Counted from the stretch's first letter, positions 5,495 through 14,257 are shown. The stretch: 14,958 bases of DNA from JASFQI01 sp050115555 (GCA_050115555.1 JASFQI010000097.1:1-14958), one strand, 5' to 3'. The notes: a model not told the origin generated them from the sequence alone. Numbers and translations are program-made.

Positions 5495-8260
5495 ATGTCG
5501 GACAACACATTTACCCTGAACGGACGCACGGTTTCCTTTGAACCCGGCCAGACCATTCTCGAGGCAGCAGAGGCTGCAGGTGTTCGCATTCCTACCCTGT
5601 GTCATCTCAAAGGAACCACACCCACCGGGGCGTGCCGCATCTGCCTCGTGGAAGTGGAAGGGGCCAGGAGCCTGGTCGCCAGCTGTGCCGCTCCCGTGGC
5701 TCCCGGAATGGTCGTCCAAACCGACTCGCCACGGGTCGTGAAAGCCCGCAAGCTCAACATCGAACTTCTTCTGGCCTCCGGGAATCATAACTGTCTCGCC
5801 ATGGACCTGAGCCCGGACGAGTGGACCGATTTTCAGCTCCAGGCCTATGAGAAGGGGAACGGCGTGGAGCTTTGCCCGGCGTGGGGAGACTGCCGCTTGC
5901 AGGACCTCGCCATCGAGTACGGCGTCCACGCCATCCGCTTCCAACCCCGACAGGACTCCCCGCCCGTGGAAACGGTCAACCCGTTGATCGTACGGGATTT
6001 TTCCAGATGCATCCAGTGCGGCGCCTGCGTCAAGGCCTGCAACGAGGTCCAGGTGAACCTGGCCATCAGCCATGGCTACCGGGGCTCCGAAGCAAAAATT
6101 GTGACCTCGGGCGACCGGCCTCTGATCGAATCCGACTGTGTGTTCTGCGGGGAATGCGTGCAGGCCTGCCCTGTGGGGGCGCTCATCGAAAAGAAGTCCA
6201 TGCATGCCTGGCGGCCGTGGGATGAAAAGATCCTTCGTTCCACCTGCCCTTACTGCGGCGTCGGATGCCAGCAGTGGCTCCATGTGAGGGACGGACGCAT
6301 CGTGAAGGTAACCGGGGTAGCGGGAGCCGAGCCCAATCAGGGCCGCCTTTGTGTGAAGGGGCGCTTCGGGTACGATTTCATTTACTCCGACGAACGCCTG
6401 AAGAAGCCGCTGATCCGCGAAAACGATCGCCTTCGGGAAGCCTCGTGGGATGAGGCCCTCGACGTCGTGGCCGATACATTCCGCGACATCATCTCCTCCC
6501 ACGGACCCGACGCGATTGCCGGCGTGAGCTGCGCGCGAAGCATCAACGAGGACTCCTACCAGATGCAGAAGCTGTTCCGCGCGGTCTTCAAAACGAACAA
6601 CATCGATCACTGCGCTCGCACATGACACGCCCCGACCGTCGCCGGTCTGGCGGCAGCTTTCGGTTCAGGCGCCATGACGAACTCGTTCAACGAATTCGCC
6701 AGGGCCAAAATGTTCCTGGTCATCGGATCCAACATGGCCGAGGCGCACCCTGTGGCCTCGTCCTTTGTCAAGAATGCCGTGGAACGGGGAGCGCAACTTA
6801 TTGTCGTAGATCCGAGAAAACACCCTCTGGTCCGCCATGCCTCGCTCCACGTGCCCATTCGGGTCGGAAGCGACATCGCCTTCATCAACGGGCTCATGCA
6901 CGTCCTGATCCGCGAGGACCTTTACGATGCCTCTTTTGTGAAATCATGTACGTTGGGTTTCGATGAACTCCGCCAGAAAGTGGACGAATACCCCCCGAAG
7001 CGCGTCGCAGAGATCTGCGGCGTCTCCGAGGGACTGATTGAAGAGACCGCCCGGCGAATCGCCTCGGTCAAGCCCGTGATGCTCTGTTACACCCTCGGCA
7101 TCACCGAGCACACCTGCGGAAGAAACAACGTCCTCTCCACGGCCAATCTCCAGATGCTCCTCGGGAACATGGGCGTGGAGTGCGGAGGGGTCAATCCACT
7201 TCGGGGGCAAAACAACGTGCAGGGGGCGTGCGACATGGGCGCGCTTCCGAATGTCTTTCACGGATATCAGGCCGTGACCGATCCCTCCATCCGCGCCAAG
7301 TTCGAAAAGGCCTGGGGGGTGGAAAATCTCCCGGCCAATGTGGGCCTCATGATTCCCCAGATGCTGGAGGGCCTGGCTTCTGGGTCGGTCAAGGGATTTT
7401 ACATCTTCGGAGAAAATCTGGCCAACACCGAGCCGGATATCCACGAGGTGGAATCCCAACTCGCGTCGGCTCAATTTCTGGTGAGCCAGGACATTTTCGA
7501 AAACGAAACCACTCGATTCGCCCACGTGATCCTCCCCGCAGCGGCCTGGAGCGAGAACGACGGGACGTTCACGAACAGCGAGCGAAGGGTGAACCGGGTG
7601 CGCACCGCGAGCGTCCCCCCCGGCGAGGCCATGCCCAACTGGTGGATCTTCCGGGAAATCGCCAGCCGGTTCGGTCAAAACTGGCCTTCGAACAGCGCCC
7701 AGGAGATCTGGAACAACGAAATCTCTGCCCTGGCCGCTCCTTACGGCGGCATCAAGTATAACCGGCTGGAAGGAAATGGCCTTCAGTGGCCCTGTCCGGA
7801 CATCACCCACCCGGGCACCTGCTTTCTCCACAAGGACGGCCAGTTCACCTGCGGGCTCGGCGTGTTCAACCCCGTGGACTGGACCCCGCCGGCCGAGGTC
7901 CCCTGCGAGGAGTACCCCATGGTGCTCAGCACAGGAAGACGCCTGACCCACTATCACACCCGGACGCAGACCGGGCGGTGCGAGGGGCTCAACGACATCC
8001 TTGGTGAGGAGACCGCGGACATCTCCCCGCAGGATGCCGCCGATCTCAAGGTGCGGCACGGAGACCCCGTGCGAGTCGTTTCCCGGCGTGGCGAGGTCAA
8101 GGTCAAGGCCAACGTCACTCCCCAGGTGCCTCCGGGCATGGTCTGGATGGCCTTTCACTTCCGGGAAGGTTGCGCCAACTGGCTCACCAATCCGGCCTAT
8201 GACCCGGTCACCCTGACCGCGGAGTACAAGGCGTGCGCCGTGCGGGTGGAAAAGGCGTGA
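5495..8260 (+). CDS. fdhA: Selenocysteine-containing formate dehydrogenase, catalytic subunit FdhA
   Basis: One 921-residue selenoprotein, with an in-frame TGA at 6623-6625 read as Sec377. FdhA interconverts formate and CO2 at a molybdenum or tungsten bis-pterin centre. Domains in order: 2Fe-2S ferredoxin (C36, C47, C50, C64); NuoG-type His-Cys 4Fe-4S segment (H98, C100, C127, C133, with a longer gap than usual after C100); two 4Fe-4S clusters (C172-C182 and C215-C225); the pterin-enzyme 4Fe-4S motif C251-P-Y-C-G-V-G-C258 with C286; then the catalytic and C-terminal cofactor domains. The residues around the TGA, DHCART-U-HAPTVAGLAAAFGSGAMTN, align with E. coli FdhF around Sec140. The architecture and length are like cytoplasmic NAD(P)-linked FdhA (for example Moorella). 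No signal peptide is seen and no NuoE/NuoF-like partner is encoded here. AGGAGG precedes the ATG. Confidence 0.96.
6623..6663 (+). promoter_or_regulatory. Bacterial SECIS element of fdhA, with Sec UGA codon
   Basis: The UGA is followed by exactly 18 bases and then the apical loop GGTCT (6644-6648), closed by CGCC (6640-6643) and GGCG (6649-6652). A lower stem, CCGA (6632-6635) with TCGG (6660-6663), closes it across an asymmetric internal loop. E. coli fdhF has the same 18-base distance and GGUCU loop, which SelB recognises to insert selenocysteine. Confidence 0.9.
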
Positions 8261-8265
8261 AGGGC

Positions 8266-8294
8266 CGTGGCTCGTGTTCGTGATTCGTGGTCGT
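8266..8294. repeat. Degenerate CGTG tandem repeat, period 13
   Basis: CGTG recurs at 8266, 8273, 8279 and 8286 with alternating 7- and 6-base steps, and CGT follows at 8292. This gives two imperfect 13-base units (10 of 13 identical). It starts six bases after the fdhA stop. Similar TCGTGATTCGTG runs occur between genes in other environmental bacteria, from memory. Confidence 0.45.
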
Positions 8295-8426
8295 AAAGGA
8301 AGGCCCCTTACTTCGTTCAGCCCCCTGCGGCATCATTCGGTCCTCCACCACTGCAGATCCTTCGAGAGGTTGTTAACATTCGTCCCTGGAGCGGACAGCG
8401 CCTCTATAAAAAACTCTTATGCTTCA

Positions 8427-8465
8427 GGGCTCCAAGGGGGAGGCTTTCTCCTGCAACCTGAGCCC
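8427..8465. repeat. Nested hairpin between fdhA and folD
   Basis: GGGCTC (8427-8432) pairs with GAGCCC (8460-8465), and inside it GGAG (8439-8442) pairs with CTCC (8448-8451) around a five-base loop. There is no U-run, so a processing or stability element for fdhA mRNA is as likely as a terminator. Confidence 0.35.
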
Positions 8466-8603
8466 GCCCGCAAAAGCCCAATATAGTGTTTGAAAATCCT
8501 CGGAAATTGTGCTAACTGCTTTCAAAATTCCTTGTATTTTTTTTCTCAAGCATAGCTCCGCCGGGGCCCCCGGACGACATTTCACAGGAAAGGAGAAAGG
8601 GAC

Positions 8604-9512
8604 ATGACCGCACAACTGATCAAAGGAACCGACATTCGCGAGGAGATCCTCAAGGAAATCGAAGAGGAAGTCGCCAAGCTTAAAGGGGAACACGGCAAGG
8701 TACCCGGACTCGTGACCATCCTGGTGGGTGAGAACCCGGCCTCGATCTCCTACGTGACCCTCAAGATCAAGACGGCCGAGCGCGTAGGCTTCAAGGAGAT
8801 CCAGGACAACCAGCCCGAAGACATCTCCGAAGAGGACCTGCTCGCTCTGATCGACAAGTACAACAAGGACGACAGCATTCACGGCATCCTGGTTCAGCTC
8901 CCGCTGCCCAAGCACATCGACGACAAGAAGATCCTCAACGCCATCGATCCGGACAAGGACGTGGACGGCTTCCACCCGGTCAATGTGGGACGCCTCATGA
9001 TCGGCGGAGACGAGGTCAAGTTCGCACCCTGCACCCCGGCGGGCATTCAGGAGATGATCGTACGGGCCGGCGTGGAGACGAGCGGGGCCGAGGTGGTGGT
9101 CGTGGGCCGATCCAACATCGTGGGCAAGCCCATTGCGAACATGATGGTTCAGAAGGGCCCTGGGGCTAACTCCACGGTCACCGTAGTGCACACGCGCACC
9201 AAGGACCTGGCCGCTCACTGCAAGCGCGCTGACATCCTCATCGTGGCCGCAGGCGTGCCCGGACTCGTCAAGCCCGAGTGGATCAAGCCCGGCGCCTGTG
9301 TAATCGATGTGGGCGTGAATCGCGTGGGCGAAAAAATCAGTGAAAAGACCGGGAAAAAGATTGCCATCCTTCGGGGCGACGTGGACTTCGACGCGGCCAA
9401 GGAAATCGCCGGTTACATCACACCGGTCCCAGGCGGCGTGGGCCCGATGACCATTACCATGCTCATGAAGAACACCCTGAACTCCATGAAGTTCCACCTC
9501 GGTCTCATGTAA
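8604..9512 (+). CDS. folD: Bifunctional methylenetetrahydrofolate dehydrogenase/cyclohydrolase FolD
   Basis: FolD oxidises 5,10-methylene-THF to methenyl-THF with NAD(P)+ and hydrolyses it to 10-formyl-THF, in the cytoplasm and reversibly. The 302-residue protein shows VGENPASISYVTLKIK with Tyr50 and catalytic Lys54, QLPLPKHID, the DPDKDVDGFHPVNVGRL signature, PCTPAGIQEMI and the nucleotide-binding VVVVGRSNIVGKPIA. ADILIVAAG and YITPVPGGVGPMTITML follow near the end. AAAGGAGAAAGGG before the ATG is a strong ribosome site and an intrinsic terminator follows 28 bases after the stop, so it is likely a single-gene unit. Next to fdhA it supplies the neighbouring step of the folate one-carbon route: formyl-THF is linked to formate by formyl-THF synthetase, which is not in this window. 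Confidence 0.97.
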   Translation: MTAQLIKGTDIREEILKEIEEEVAKLKGEHGKVPGLVTILVGENPASISYVTLKIKTAERVGFKEIQDNQPEDISEEDLLALIDKYNKDDSIHGILVQLPLPKHIDDKKILNAIDPDKDVDGFHPVNVGRLMIGGDEVKFAPCTPAGIQEMIVRAGVETSGAEVVVVGRSNIVGKPIANMMVQKGPGANSTVTVVHTRTKDLAAHCKRADILIVAAGVPGLVKPEWIKPGACVIDVGVNRVGEKISEKTGKKIAILRGDVDFDAAKEIAGYITPVPGGVGPMTITMLMKNTLNSMKFHLGLM

Positions 9513-9539
9513 TCGCCTTTTTTACTACCGAGAACGAGG

Positions 9540-9575
9540 AAGGGGGCAGACCCCCGTTGGGGACTGCCCCCTTTT
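9540..9575 (+). terminator. Intrinsic terminator after folD
   Basis: GGGGGCAG (9542-9549) pairs with CTGCCCCC (9564-9571). After an A-A mismatch the inner CCCC/GGGG extends the stem, and TTTT follows directly. The A residues on the 5' side pair with the first T residues. Confidence 0.88.
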
Positions 9576-9669
9576 CGGTCCGGCCGGCCCTTTCCGCATG
9601 AGTCCTTCGCTGTTGCAGCGCCATAGGCCGGGAGCGGGATCGAACCTCGAGCAGGGGAGAAGACGACCC

Positions 9670-11286
9670 ATGTTGATCCCTTTCATAATGGAAAAGGCCG
9701 TGAGCCTCCACGCAGACCGCGAGGCCGTGGTCTGTGGAAAGCACCGGTTCACGTATCGTGACTTCGCCCGGCGCGTGTATGGGCTGTCGGGATTCCTGCA
9801 CGCCCAGGGCGTGGGCAAGGGGGACTGCGTGGCGATTCTGCATCAGAACAGCCACGAGTTCCTGGAGGCCTACTTTGCAGTGGCAGGCCTGGGGGCCATT
9901 CTCAACCCCCTGAACACCCGGCTTTCCCCACGGGAGCTGTCCTCCATTCTGGACGACTCGGAGGCGGGCACCCTTCTTGCCGCCTCGCGATTTACAGACA
10001 AGGTGTCAGCCCTTTCAGAATTAGGCACCGGCATTCAACGCGTGATCTGGACCGGCGAGGGCCAACGCTCTTCCCCTTTCCAGGACTTCGACTACGAGGA
10101 AATCCTGTCCTACAATGCCGAGCCTCCGCTCACTCCGGAAATGGACGATGACCATGTGGCCCAGCTCTACTACACGAGCGGCACCACGGGCGTCCCCAAG
10201 GGGGTGATGCTGAGCCATCGCAACGTCTGCGTGCACGCCCTTGCAGCCATTGCCGAGCTGCAGATCACGGACCGGGACCGGTGGATTCACGCGGCCCCCC
10301 TGTTTCACCTGGCCGACGCCTGGGCCACCTTCGCCCTCACGTGGGTCGGGGGCAAGCACGTCATTATCCCGGACTTCGATCCCCCGGAGGTGATCGCCCT
10401 CATGGAGCGCGAGAGGGTGACCCTCACCAACATGATCCCCACCATGCTCAACATGCTCACTCACACTCCGGGCGTGCAGGACCGTGATTTTTCGAGCCTT
10501 CGGGTCATTCTGAGCGGGGGTTCCCCCATCGCGCCGGAAGTGGTCCGCCGCATCATGGACACCTTCGGCTGTGACTACATCCAGACTTACGGCATGACCG
10601 AAACCAGTCCATACCTCACCGTGTCTATCCTCAAGGAGTCCCTGACCCGGCTTCCCAATGAGGAGCAGTTTGCCTACAAGGCCAGGACAGGCCGCCCTTT
10701 TCTCGGGGTGCTCCTCAAGGTGGTTCGCGAGGACGGGACCGAGGTGGCCCATGACGATCACGAGGTGGGAGAGATCATCGTTCAAGGCGACATCGTCACA
10801 AAGGGGTACTGGAAACGACCCCAGGAGACGTCAAAGGCTCTTCGCAACGGATGGCTGCACACCGGCGACATGGCCGTAGTGGACCCCGAGGGGTACGTGA
10901 ACATTGTGGACAGGAAAAAGGACATGATCATCACGGGTGGGGAGAATGTCTACTCCGTGGAGGTCGAAAACGTGCTCTACGCTCACCCGGCGGTGCTGGA
11001 GGCCGTGGTGATCGGAGTGCCGGATCCCAAGTGGGGGGAGGCGGTCAAGGCGGTGGTGGTGCTCAAGGATGGGTTCTCCGCCGAGGAGGAAGAAATCATA
11101 CGCCATTGCAAGGAGCAGATCGCTTCGTACAAGGCCCCCAAGAGCGTGGACTTCGTGGATGCGCTTCCCCGAACCGGGTCGGGTAAACTTTATAAAAAGG
11201 GCCTCAAGGACCGCTACGAAGCCCAAGCCGCGTGCCTTTCCCAAACGCAGGTTCCGGAACCCGACGACTTTGACGGAGCCTCATGA
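9670..11286 (+). CDS. Acyl-CoA synthetase (AMP-forming, fatty-acid-CoA ligase type)
   Basis: This enzyme activates a carboxylic acid with ATP to an acyl-adenylate and transfers it to CoA. The 538-residue ANL-superfamily protein shows YYTSGTTGVPKGVMLSH (about 167-183, P-loop), YGMTETSP (307-314), WLHTGDMAVVDPEGY (395-409), the hinge DRKKDMIITGGENVYSVEVE (414-433) and the C-terminal catalytic lysine K506 in PRTGSGKLYKK. The A5 YGMTE and long-chain-like layout suggest a medium- to long-chain or aromatic acid, but the substrate cannot be read. I chose ATG 9670 because the family starts at MLIPFIMEKA and GGGGAGA lies just upstream; an in-frame ATG at 9598 adds 24 unconserved residues next to the terminator. 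It overlaps the MFS gene by four bases (ATGA). K506 is the residue that lysine acylation and sirtuins often control in this family. Confidence 0.92.
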   Translation: MLIPFIMEKAVSLHADREAVVCGKHRFTYRDFARRVYGLSGFLHAQGVGKGDCVAILHQNSHEFLEAYFAVAGLGAILNPLNTRLSPRELSSILDDSEAGTLLAASRFTDKVSALSELGTGIQRVIWTGEGQRSSPFQDFDYEEILSYNAEPPLTPEMDDDHVAQLYYTSGTTGVPKGVMLSHRNVCVHALAAIAELQITDRDRWIHAAPLFHLADAWATFALTWVGGKHVIIPDFDPPEVIALMERERVTLTNMIPTMLNMLTHTPGVQDRDFSSLRVILSGGSPIAPEVVRRIMDTFGCDYIQTYGMTETSPYLTVSILKESLTRLPNEEQFAYKARTGRPFLGVLLKVVREDGTEVAHDDHEVGEIIVQGDIVTKGYWKRPQETSKALRNGWLHTGDMAVVDPEGYVNIVDRKKDMIITGGENVYSVEVENVLYAHPAVLEAVVIGVPDPKWGEAVKAVVVLKDGFSAEEEEIIRHCKEQIASYKAPKSVDFVDALPRTGSGKLYKKGLKDRYEAQAACLSQTQVPEPDDFDGAS

Positions 11287-12422
11287 AAGTCCTTTACCTC
11301 GCCCTGTTCTGGAGCCTCTGGTTCCTGATCTTTTCCACCCGGACCTCGCTCTCCCCTCTGCTTCCCGTCATTGAGGACGAACTTCTCCTGAGCCATGCCC
11401 GGGCCGGAGGGCTCTACCTGGCGCTGGCCATCGGGTACACTCTGAGCCTCCTCCTCTCGGGGATCGTGGCACCCCGGGTAGGGTACAAGCGTTCCATTCA
11501 GTTGGGATTCGTCCTGCTCTCCCTGTCCCTGTTCTCTCTATGGTATGTAAACGGATACCTCTTCCTGACCGGGATCTTCTTTCTGGTCGGCGCAGCCGGA
11601 GGGCTCTACCTTCCAAGCGCAATTCCTCTGATCACGAAGCTCTTTGAGCCACAACACTGGGGCAAGAGCCTGGCCCTGCACGACACAGCGGCCTCCATCA
11701 GCATCCTCTCCATTCCGTTCCTGACCACGCTGGCGCTTGGATTCTTCCCCTGGCGAGGGTTCTATCTCGTCCTGGCCGGCGCCAGCGTGGTGAGCCTTGT
11801 GCTGTTCGCCCTGGCGGTCCCCGATGCGCCCTCTCAACAGGGGGACGACCGGGGAAATCTGGCCGACATCATCAAAAGGCCTGAATTCTGGATCATGGTC
11901 GGCCTCTGGATGGTGGCAGCCACTGCGAGCATGGGCCTTTACAGCGTCATCCCCCTCTTCCTGGTCAAAGGAAAAGGGATCTCCTTGGGAACCGCCAACA
12001 CGATCTTCGGGTTTTCACGCGTGGGGGGTGTGGCGGCCACCTTGCTGGCAGGGTACCTCGTAGATCGCTTCGGGATCCGAAGGCTCCTTTTTTCCGTGTT
12101 TCTCATCACGGGGGCCTCCACGATCGGCATTGCGCTGGCCCCGTCGTTTCAGGTCCTCGTGATCATGCTCTTTGTACAGGCCCCGCTCTCCAATGCGTTC
12201 TTTCCAGCGGGGCTCGTGGCCATCTCCAGGCTGAGCCATGCAGGCGAGCGAAGCCTTTTTACCGGTGCGACCATCTCCGGGGGCACCATTGCCGGGATCG
12301 GCCTGGCACCTCTCTGCCTGGGCGCCGCGGCCGACGTGTGGAGCTTTCAGGCGGGCATTCTGGTGGCCGGCGGGGTCATCATGGCCGCTGCTGTGCTACC
12401 CTGCCTGCTGCGGGACATTTAA
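11283..12422 (+). CDS. Major facilitator superfamily transporter
   Basis: This 379-residue inner-membrane protein is almost entirely hydrophobic helices, consistent with about 12 transmembrane segments in two halves joined by a polar loop near residues 180-200 (PDAPSQQGDDRGNLADIIKRPEF). The loop between helices 2 and 3 carries a weak form of the MFS motif (VAPRVGYKRS), and the equivalent after helix 8 is clearer (LVDRFGIRRLL). The ATG overlaps the acyl-CoA synthetase stop (ATGA), so translation is probably coupled. This suggests it moves the acid activated by that enzyme, or a product; the substrate is not evident. There is no signal peptide beyond the first helix. Confidence 0.87.
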   Translation: MKVLYLALFWSLWFLIFSTRTSLSPLLPVIEDELLLSHARAGGLYLALAIGYTLSLLLSGIVAPRVGYKRSIQLGFVLLSLSLFSLWYVNGYLFLTGIFFLVGAAGGLYLPSAIPLITKLFEPQHWGKSLALHDTAASISILSIPFLTTLALGFFPWRGFYLVLAGASVVSLVLFALAVPDAPSQQGDDRGNLADIIKRPEFWIMVGLWMVAATASMGLYSVIPLFLVKGKGISLGTANTIFGFSRVGGVAATLLAGYLVDRFGIRRLLFSVFLITGASTIGIALAPSFQVLVIMLFVQAPLSNAFFPAGLVAISRLSHAGERSLFTGATISGGTIAGIGLAPLCLGAAADVWSFQAGILVAGGVIMAAAVLPCLLRDI

Positions 12423-12473
12423 CCTCTCACAAAGCCGCCAGGCCAGGAAGAAAACATGCTTGATAGATCCTTT

Positions 12474-12499
12474 TTCTTAGCGATCTCCGCGTCTTGGCG
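12474..12499 (-). repeat. Three-unit CGCNAAGA-type tandem repeat
   Basis: On the minus strand, just past the etfA stop, three consecutive degenerate units read CGCCAAGA, CGCGGAGAT and CGCTAAGAA (8, 9 and 9 bases), followed by AAAAGG. Such CGCAAAGA runs are known from memory as scattered intergenic repeats in many bacterial genomes. CCTCTC (12423-12428) and GAGAGG (12499-12504) also complement each other across this convergent gap. Confidence 0.45.
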
Positions 12500-12507
12500 A
12501 GAGGGAA

Positions 12508-13476
12508 CTACCCCGCTTTCTTCAGCTCCTCGATGATCGCCGCCAGCACCTCATGGAGGTCCCCGACCACGCCGTAGTCGGCCTTGGAGAAGAACGGGGC
12601 CTCGGGGTCGTTGTTGATCACGAGGATGTTCTTGGCTCCCTTGCATCCCACCAGGTGCTGGATGGCTCCGCTGATGCCGCACGCAATGTAGAGATCCGGG
12701 GCAATGCGGCTGCCCGTGAGACCGATCTGGTCCGAGTGGGGCCGCCATCCGTTGTTGGTGGCGATCCGAGACCCGCCCACGGCCCCGCCCACGAGCTCTG
12801 CCAGCTCTTCCAGGACGCTGTACCCTTCCGCACTTCCCACGCCCCGACCGCCTCCGATGACCACGGGTGCTGTCTTCAGGGTGATCCCTTCGGTCACCGC
12901 CTCCTCCCGTCGGATCACGCGCACAAGGAGGTCGGCCTCCTGGAGCTCGGCGGAGAACGTCTCCAGGGCCGGAGCCTCCGCAGCAGGGGCCTCCTCTGGC
13001 GCCACCACGAGAGGGGCCACGGTCACGAGCTTCGGCTCCCCATGAAGCACGGCCTCTTCGAGCAGGGTGCTTCCCCACCGGAGGCGGGTCACCTCGAACG
13101 GGTCGCCCGGGCGGACCTCTGAGCAGTTGGCCGCCATGGGCAAGCCGACCCGGGCCGCCACGTGTGCCATCACCTCGTTTCCCCGATCCGTTCCCGCGGC
13201 CAGGACCATGCGAGGCTGTTTCTTCTCCACGAGCTGGATCAGGGAAGCAGCCCATGCAACAGGGGCGTAGTCGTCCAGGCCCTCGTGCTGAACCAGCACA
13301 GCGCTCGTGACCCCGTAGGCCTGAAGAGCCTCCACCAGGGGCCGGGCAAGTTCGCCAATGAGTACGGCAACGAACGGCATTTCCATCCGGGCAGCCGCGT
13401 CCCGGGCGAACGTGAGCATCTGGAGGGAGGTCTCCTCCAGGGTTCCGCGGTCGTGTTCGATGAGTCCCAGAATCAT
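12508..13476 (-). CDS. etfA: Electron transfer flavoprotein, alpha subunit
   Basis: EtfA carries the FAD that passes electrons from dehydrogenases to ETF:quinone oxidoreductase or another acceptor. The 322-residue protein has the N-terminal nucleotide-fold domain (to about residue 190) and the FAD domain. The latter shows VVIGGGRGVGS, the arginine and glycine motif GGSRIATNNGW, QIGLTGSRIAPDLYIACGISGAIQHLVG, and INNDPEAPFFSKADYGVVGDLHEV. These are standard FAD contacts. The region around 150-175 is an alanine/glutamate/proline-rich linker. Its ATG overlaps the etfB stop (ATGA), and GGAGGTGA, a near-perfect ribosome site, lies seven bases before it inside etfB. The operon order etfB-etfA follows the dehydrogenase-like gene. 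Confidence 0.96.
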   Translation of the reverse strand: MILGLIEHDRGTLEETSLQMLTFARDAAARMEMPFVAVLIGELARPLVEALQAYGVTSAVLVQHEGLDDYAPVAWAASLIQLVEKKQPRMVLAAGTDRGNEVMAHVAARVGLPMAANCSEVRPGDPFEVTRLRWGSTLLEEAVLHGEPKLVTVAPLVVAPEEAPAAEAPALETFSAELQEADLLVRVIRREEAVTEGITLKTAPVVIGGGRGVGSAEGYSVLEELAELVGGAVGGSRIATNNGWRPHSDQIGLTGSRIAPDLYIACGISGAIQHLVGCKGAKNILVINNDPEAPFFSKADYGVVGDLHEVLAAIIEELKKAG

Positions 13477-14243
13477 GACGGTATCACCTCCAGCGACTTG
13501 AGAAGTTCCACCACCCGGGGTGCGGCCCCCGCGCCTTCACCGAGCATCTCCACCTGCTTGCCCTGCTCCGGGGGATGGAAAAGGCGCTGCATTTCCAGCT
13601 TGGGGCCGGCGGTGTTGGGCTGAATGCGATCCACCGGCTTCTTCTTGGCCTTCATGGTCCCTCGAAGGCTGGGGTAGCGCGGGAGGTTGATCCCCTCCTT
13701 GACGGTGATCACGGCTGGCAGAGGGACCTCGTAGATTTCCCACCCGGACTCGATCTCTCTCTTGGCCACCACCTTCCCATTCTGGATCTCCATGGCCTTG
13801 ACCCCGGTCACGCAGGGCAGGCCGAGTGCGTGTGCCACGCGAATGCCCACTTGAAAATCCCCGGTGTCCGCCGCCTCGTTTCCAAAAAGGAAGAGATCGT
13901 AGGCCTCTCCGGCCCCCTGCCGGGTCTGAATCACCTCAACGATCGACTGCGCGGTCTCCGATGCATCACATTCGTTCCCGTCGGTTTCCAGCAGGATCCC
14001 GCGCTCCACCCCCCGAGCCAGGGAATCGCGAATCTGCTCCTCAGCCCCTACCGGCCCCAGGGTCAGAACGGTGGTGTCACCACCGTCCTGCTCGATGCGC
14101 TGGACCGCCTCTTCGACCGCACACTCCTCGTGCGGGCTGATGGTGAATCCCAGGTTCCGCGTGACGATCGCCCTCTGGTCCTCGGTCAGCTCCACTTTGG
14201 CCCCGATGTCGGGCACACGTTTGATACAGACAAGGATGTTCAT
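13473..14243 (-). CDS. etfB: Electron transfer flavoprotein, beta subunit
   Basis: EtfB pairs with EtfA and binds AMP in ordinary ETFs. The 256-residue protein shows NILVCIKRVPD at the start, NLGFTISPHEECAVEEAVQR, DLFLFGNEAADTGDFQVGIRVAHALGLP, and the ETF-beta signature region around VKEGINLPRYPSLRGTMKAKKKPVDR (about 186-211). AGGAGGG lies before the ATG, in a 14-base gap after the upstream gene. No FAD-specific insert of the bifurcating FixA/EtfB type could be assigned by eye; the NLPRYPS segment followed by MKAKKK resembles conventional ETFs. The neighbouring dimethylglycine dehydrogenase-like protein is the likely electron donor. Confidence 0.95.
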   Translation of the reverse strand: MNILVCIKRVPDIGAKVELTEDQRAIVTRNLGFTISPHEECAVEEAVQRIEQDGGDTTVLTLGPVGAEEQIRDSLARGVERGILLETDGNECDASETAQSIVEVIQTRQGAGEAYDLFLFGNEAADTGDFQVGIRVAHALGLPCVTGVKAMEIQNGKVVAKREIESGWEIYEVPLPAVITVKEGINLPRYPSLRGTMKAKKKPVDRIQPNTAGPKLEMQRLFHPPEQGKQVEMLGEGAGAAPRVVELLKSLEVIPS

Positions 14244-14257
14244 GAGAGCCCTCCTGA

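Larger units (their letters stand above)
8261..8603. other. 343-base gap between fdhA and folD
   Basis: No credible gene. It contains a short degenerate tandem repeat (listed), a nested hairpin (8427-8465), and TTTGAAA/TTTCAAA (8489-8495 and 8520-8526), a perfect 7-bp inverted repeat followed by eight T residues at 8537-8544. TATAGT (8482-8487) is a possible -10 for folD, but no convincing -35 precedes it. CCGGG/CCCGG near 8563-8575 is a small GC hairpin before the folD ribosome site. I looked for THF and ZTP riboswitch consensus elements and did not find them. Confidence 0.5.

Noticed and set aside
6623..6625. In-frame TGA read as a stop, making fdhA a pseudogene or two genes
   Set aside because: Residue context, reading-frame continuity and the SECIS hairpin at the fdhF distance all support selenocysteine.
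5426..6628. Long minus-strand frame (400 residues) opposite the first half of fdhA
   Set aside because: Antisense shadow of a high-GC coding gene; no domain, no ribosome site, and the plus strand clearly encodes FdhA.
6944..8158. Long minus-strand frame (404 residues) opposite the second half of fdhA
   Set aside because: Same codon-bias shadow; rich in His, Val, Gly and Asp with no recognisable fold.
8261..8603. THF or ZTP riboswitch upstream of folD
   Set aside because: Expected conserved segments were not found by eye.
8424..9497. Minus-strand frame (357 residues) opposite folD
   Set aside because: Shadow of folD; its sequence is simply the reverse image of FolD codons.
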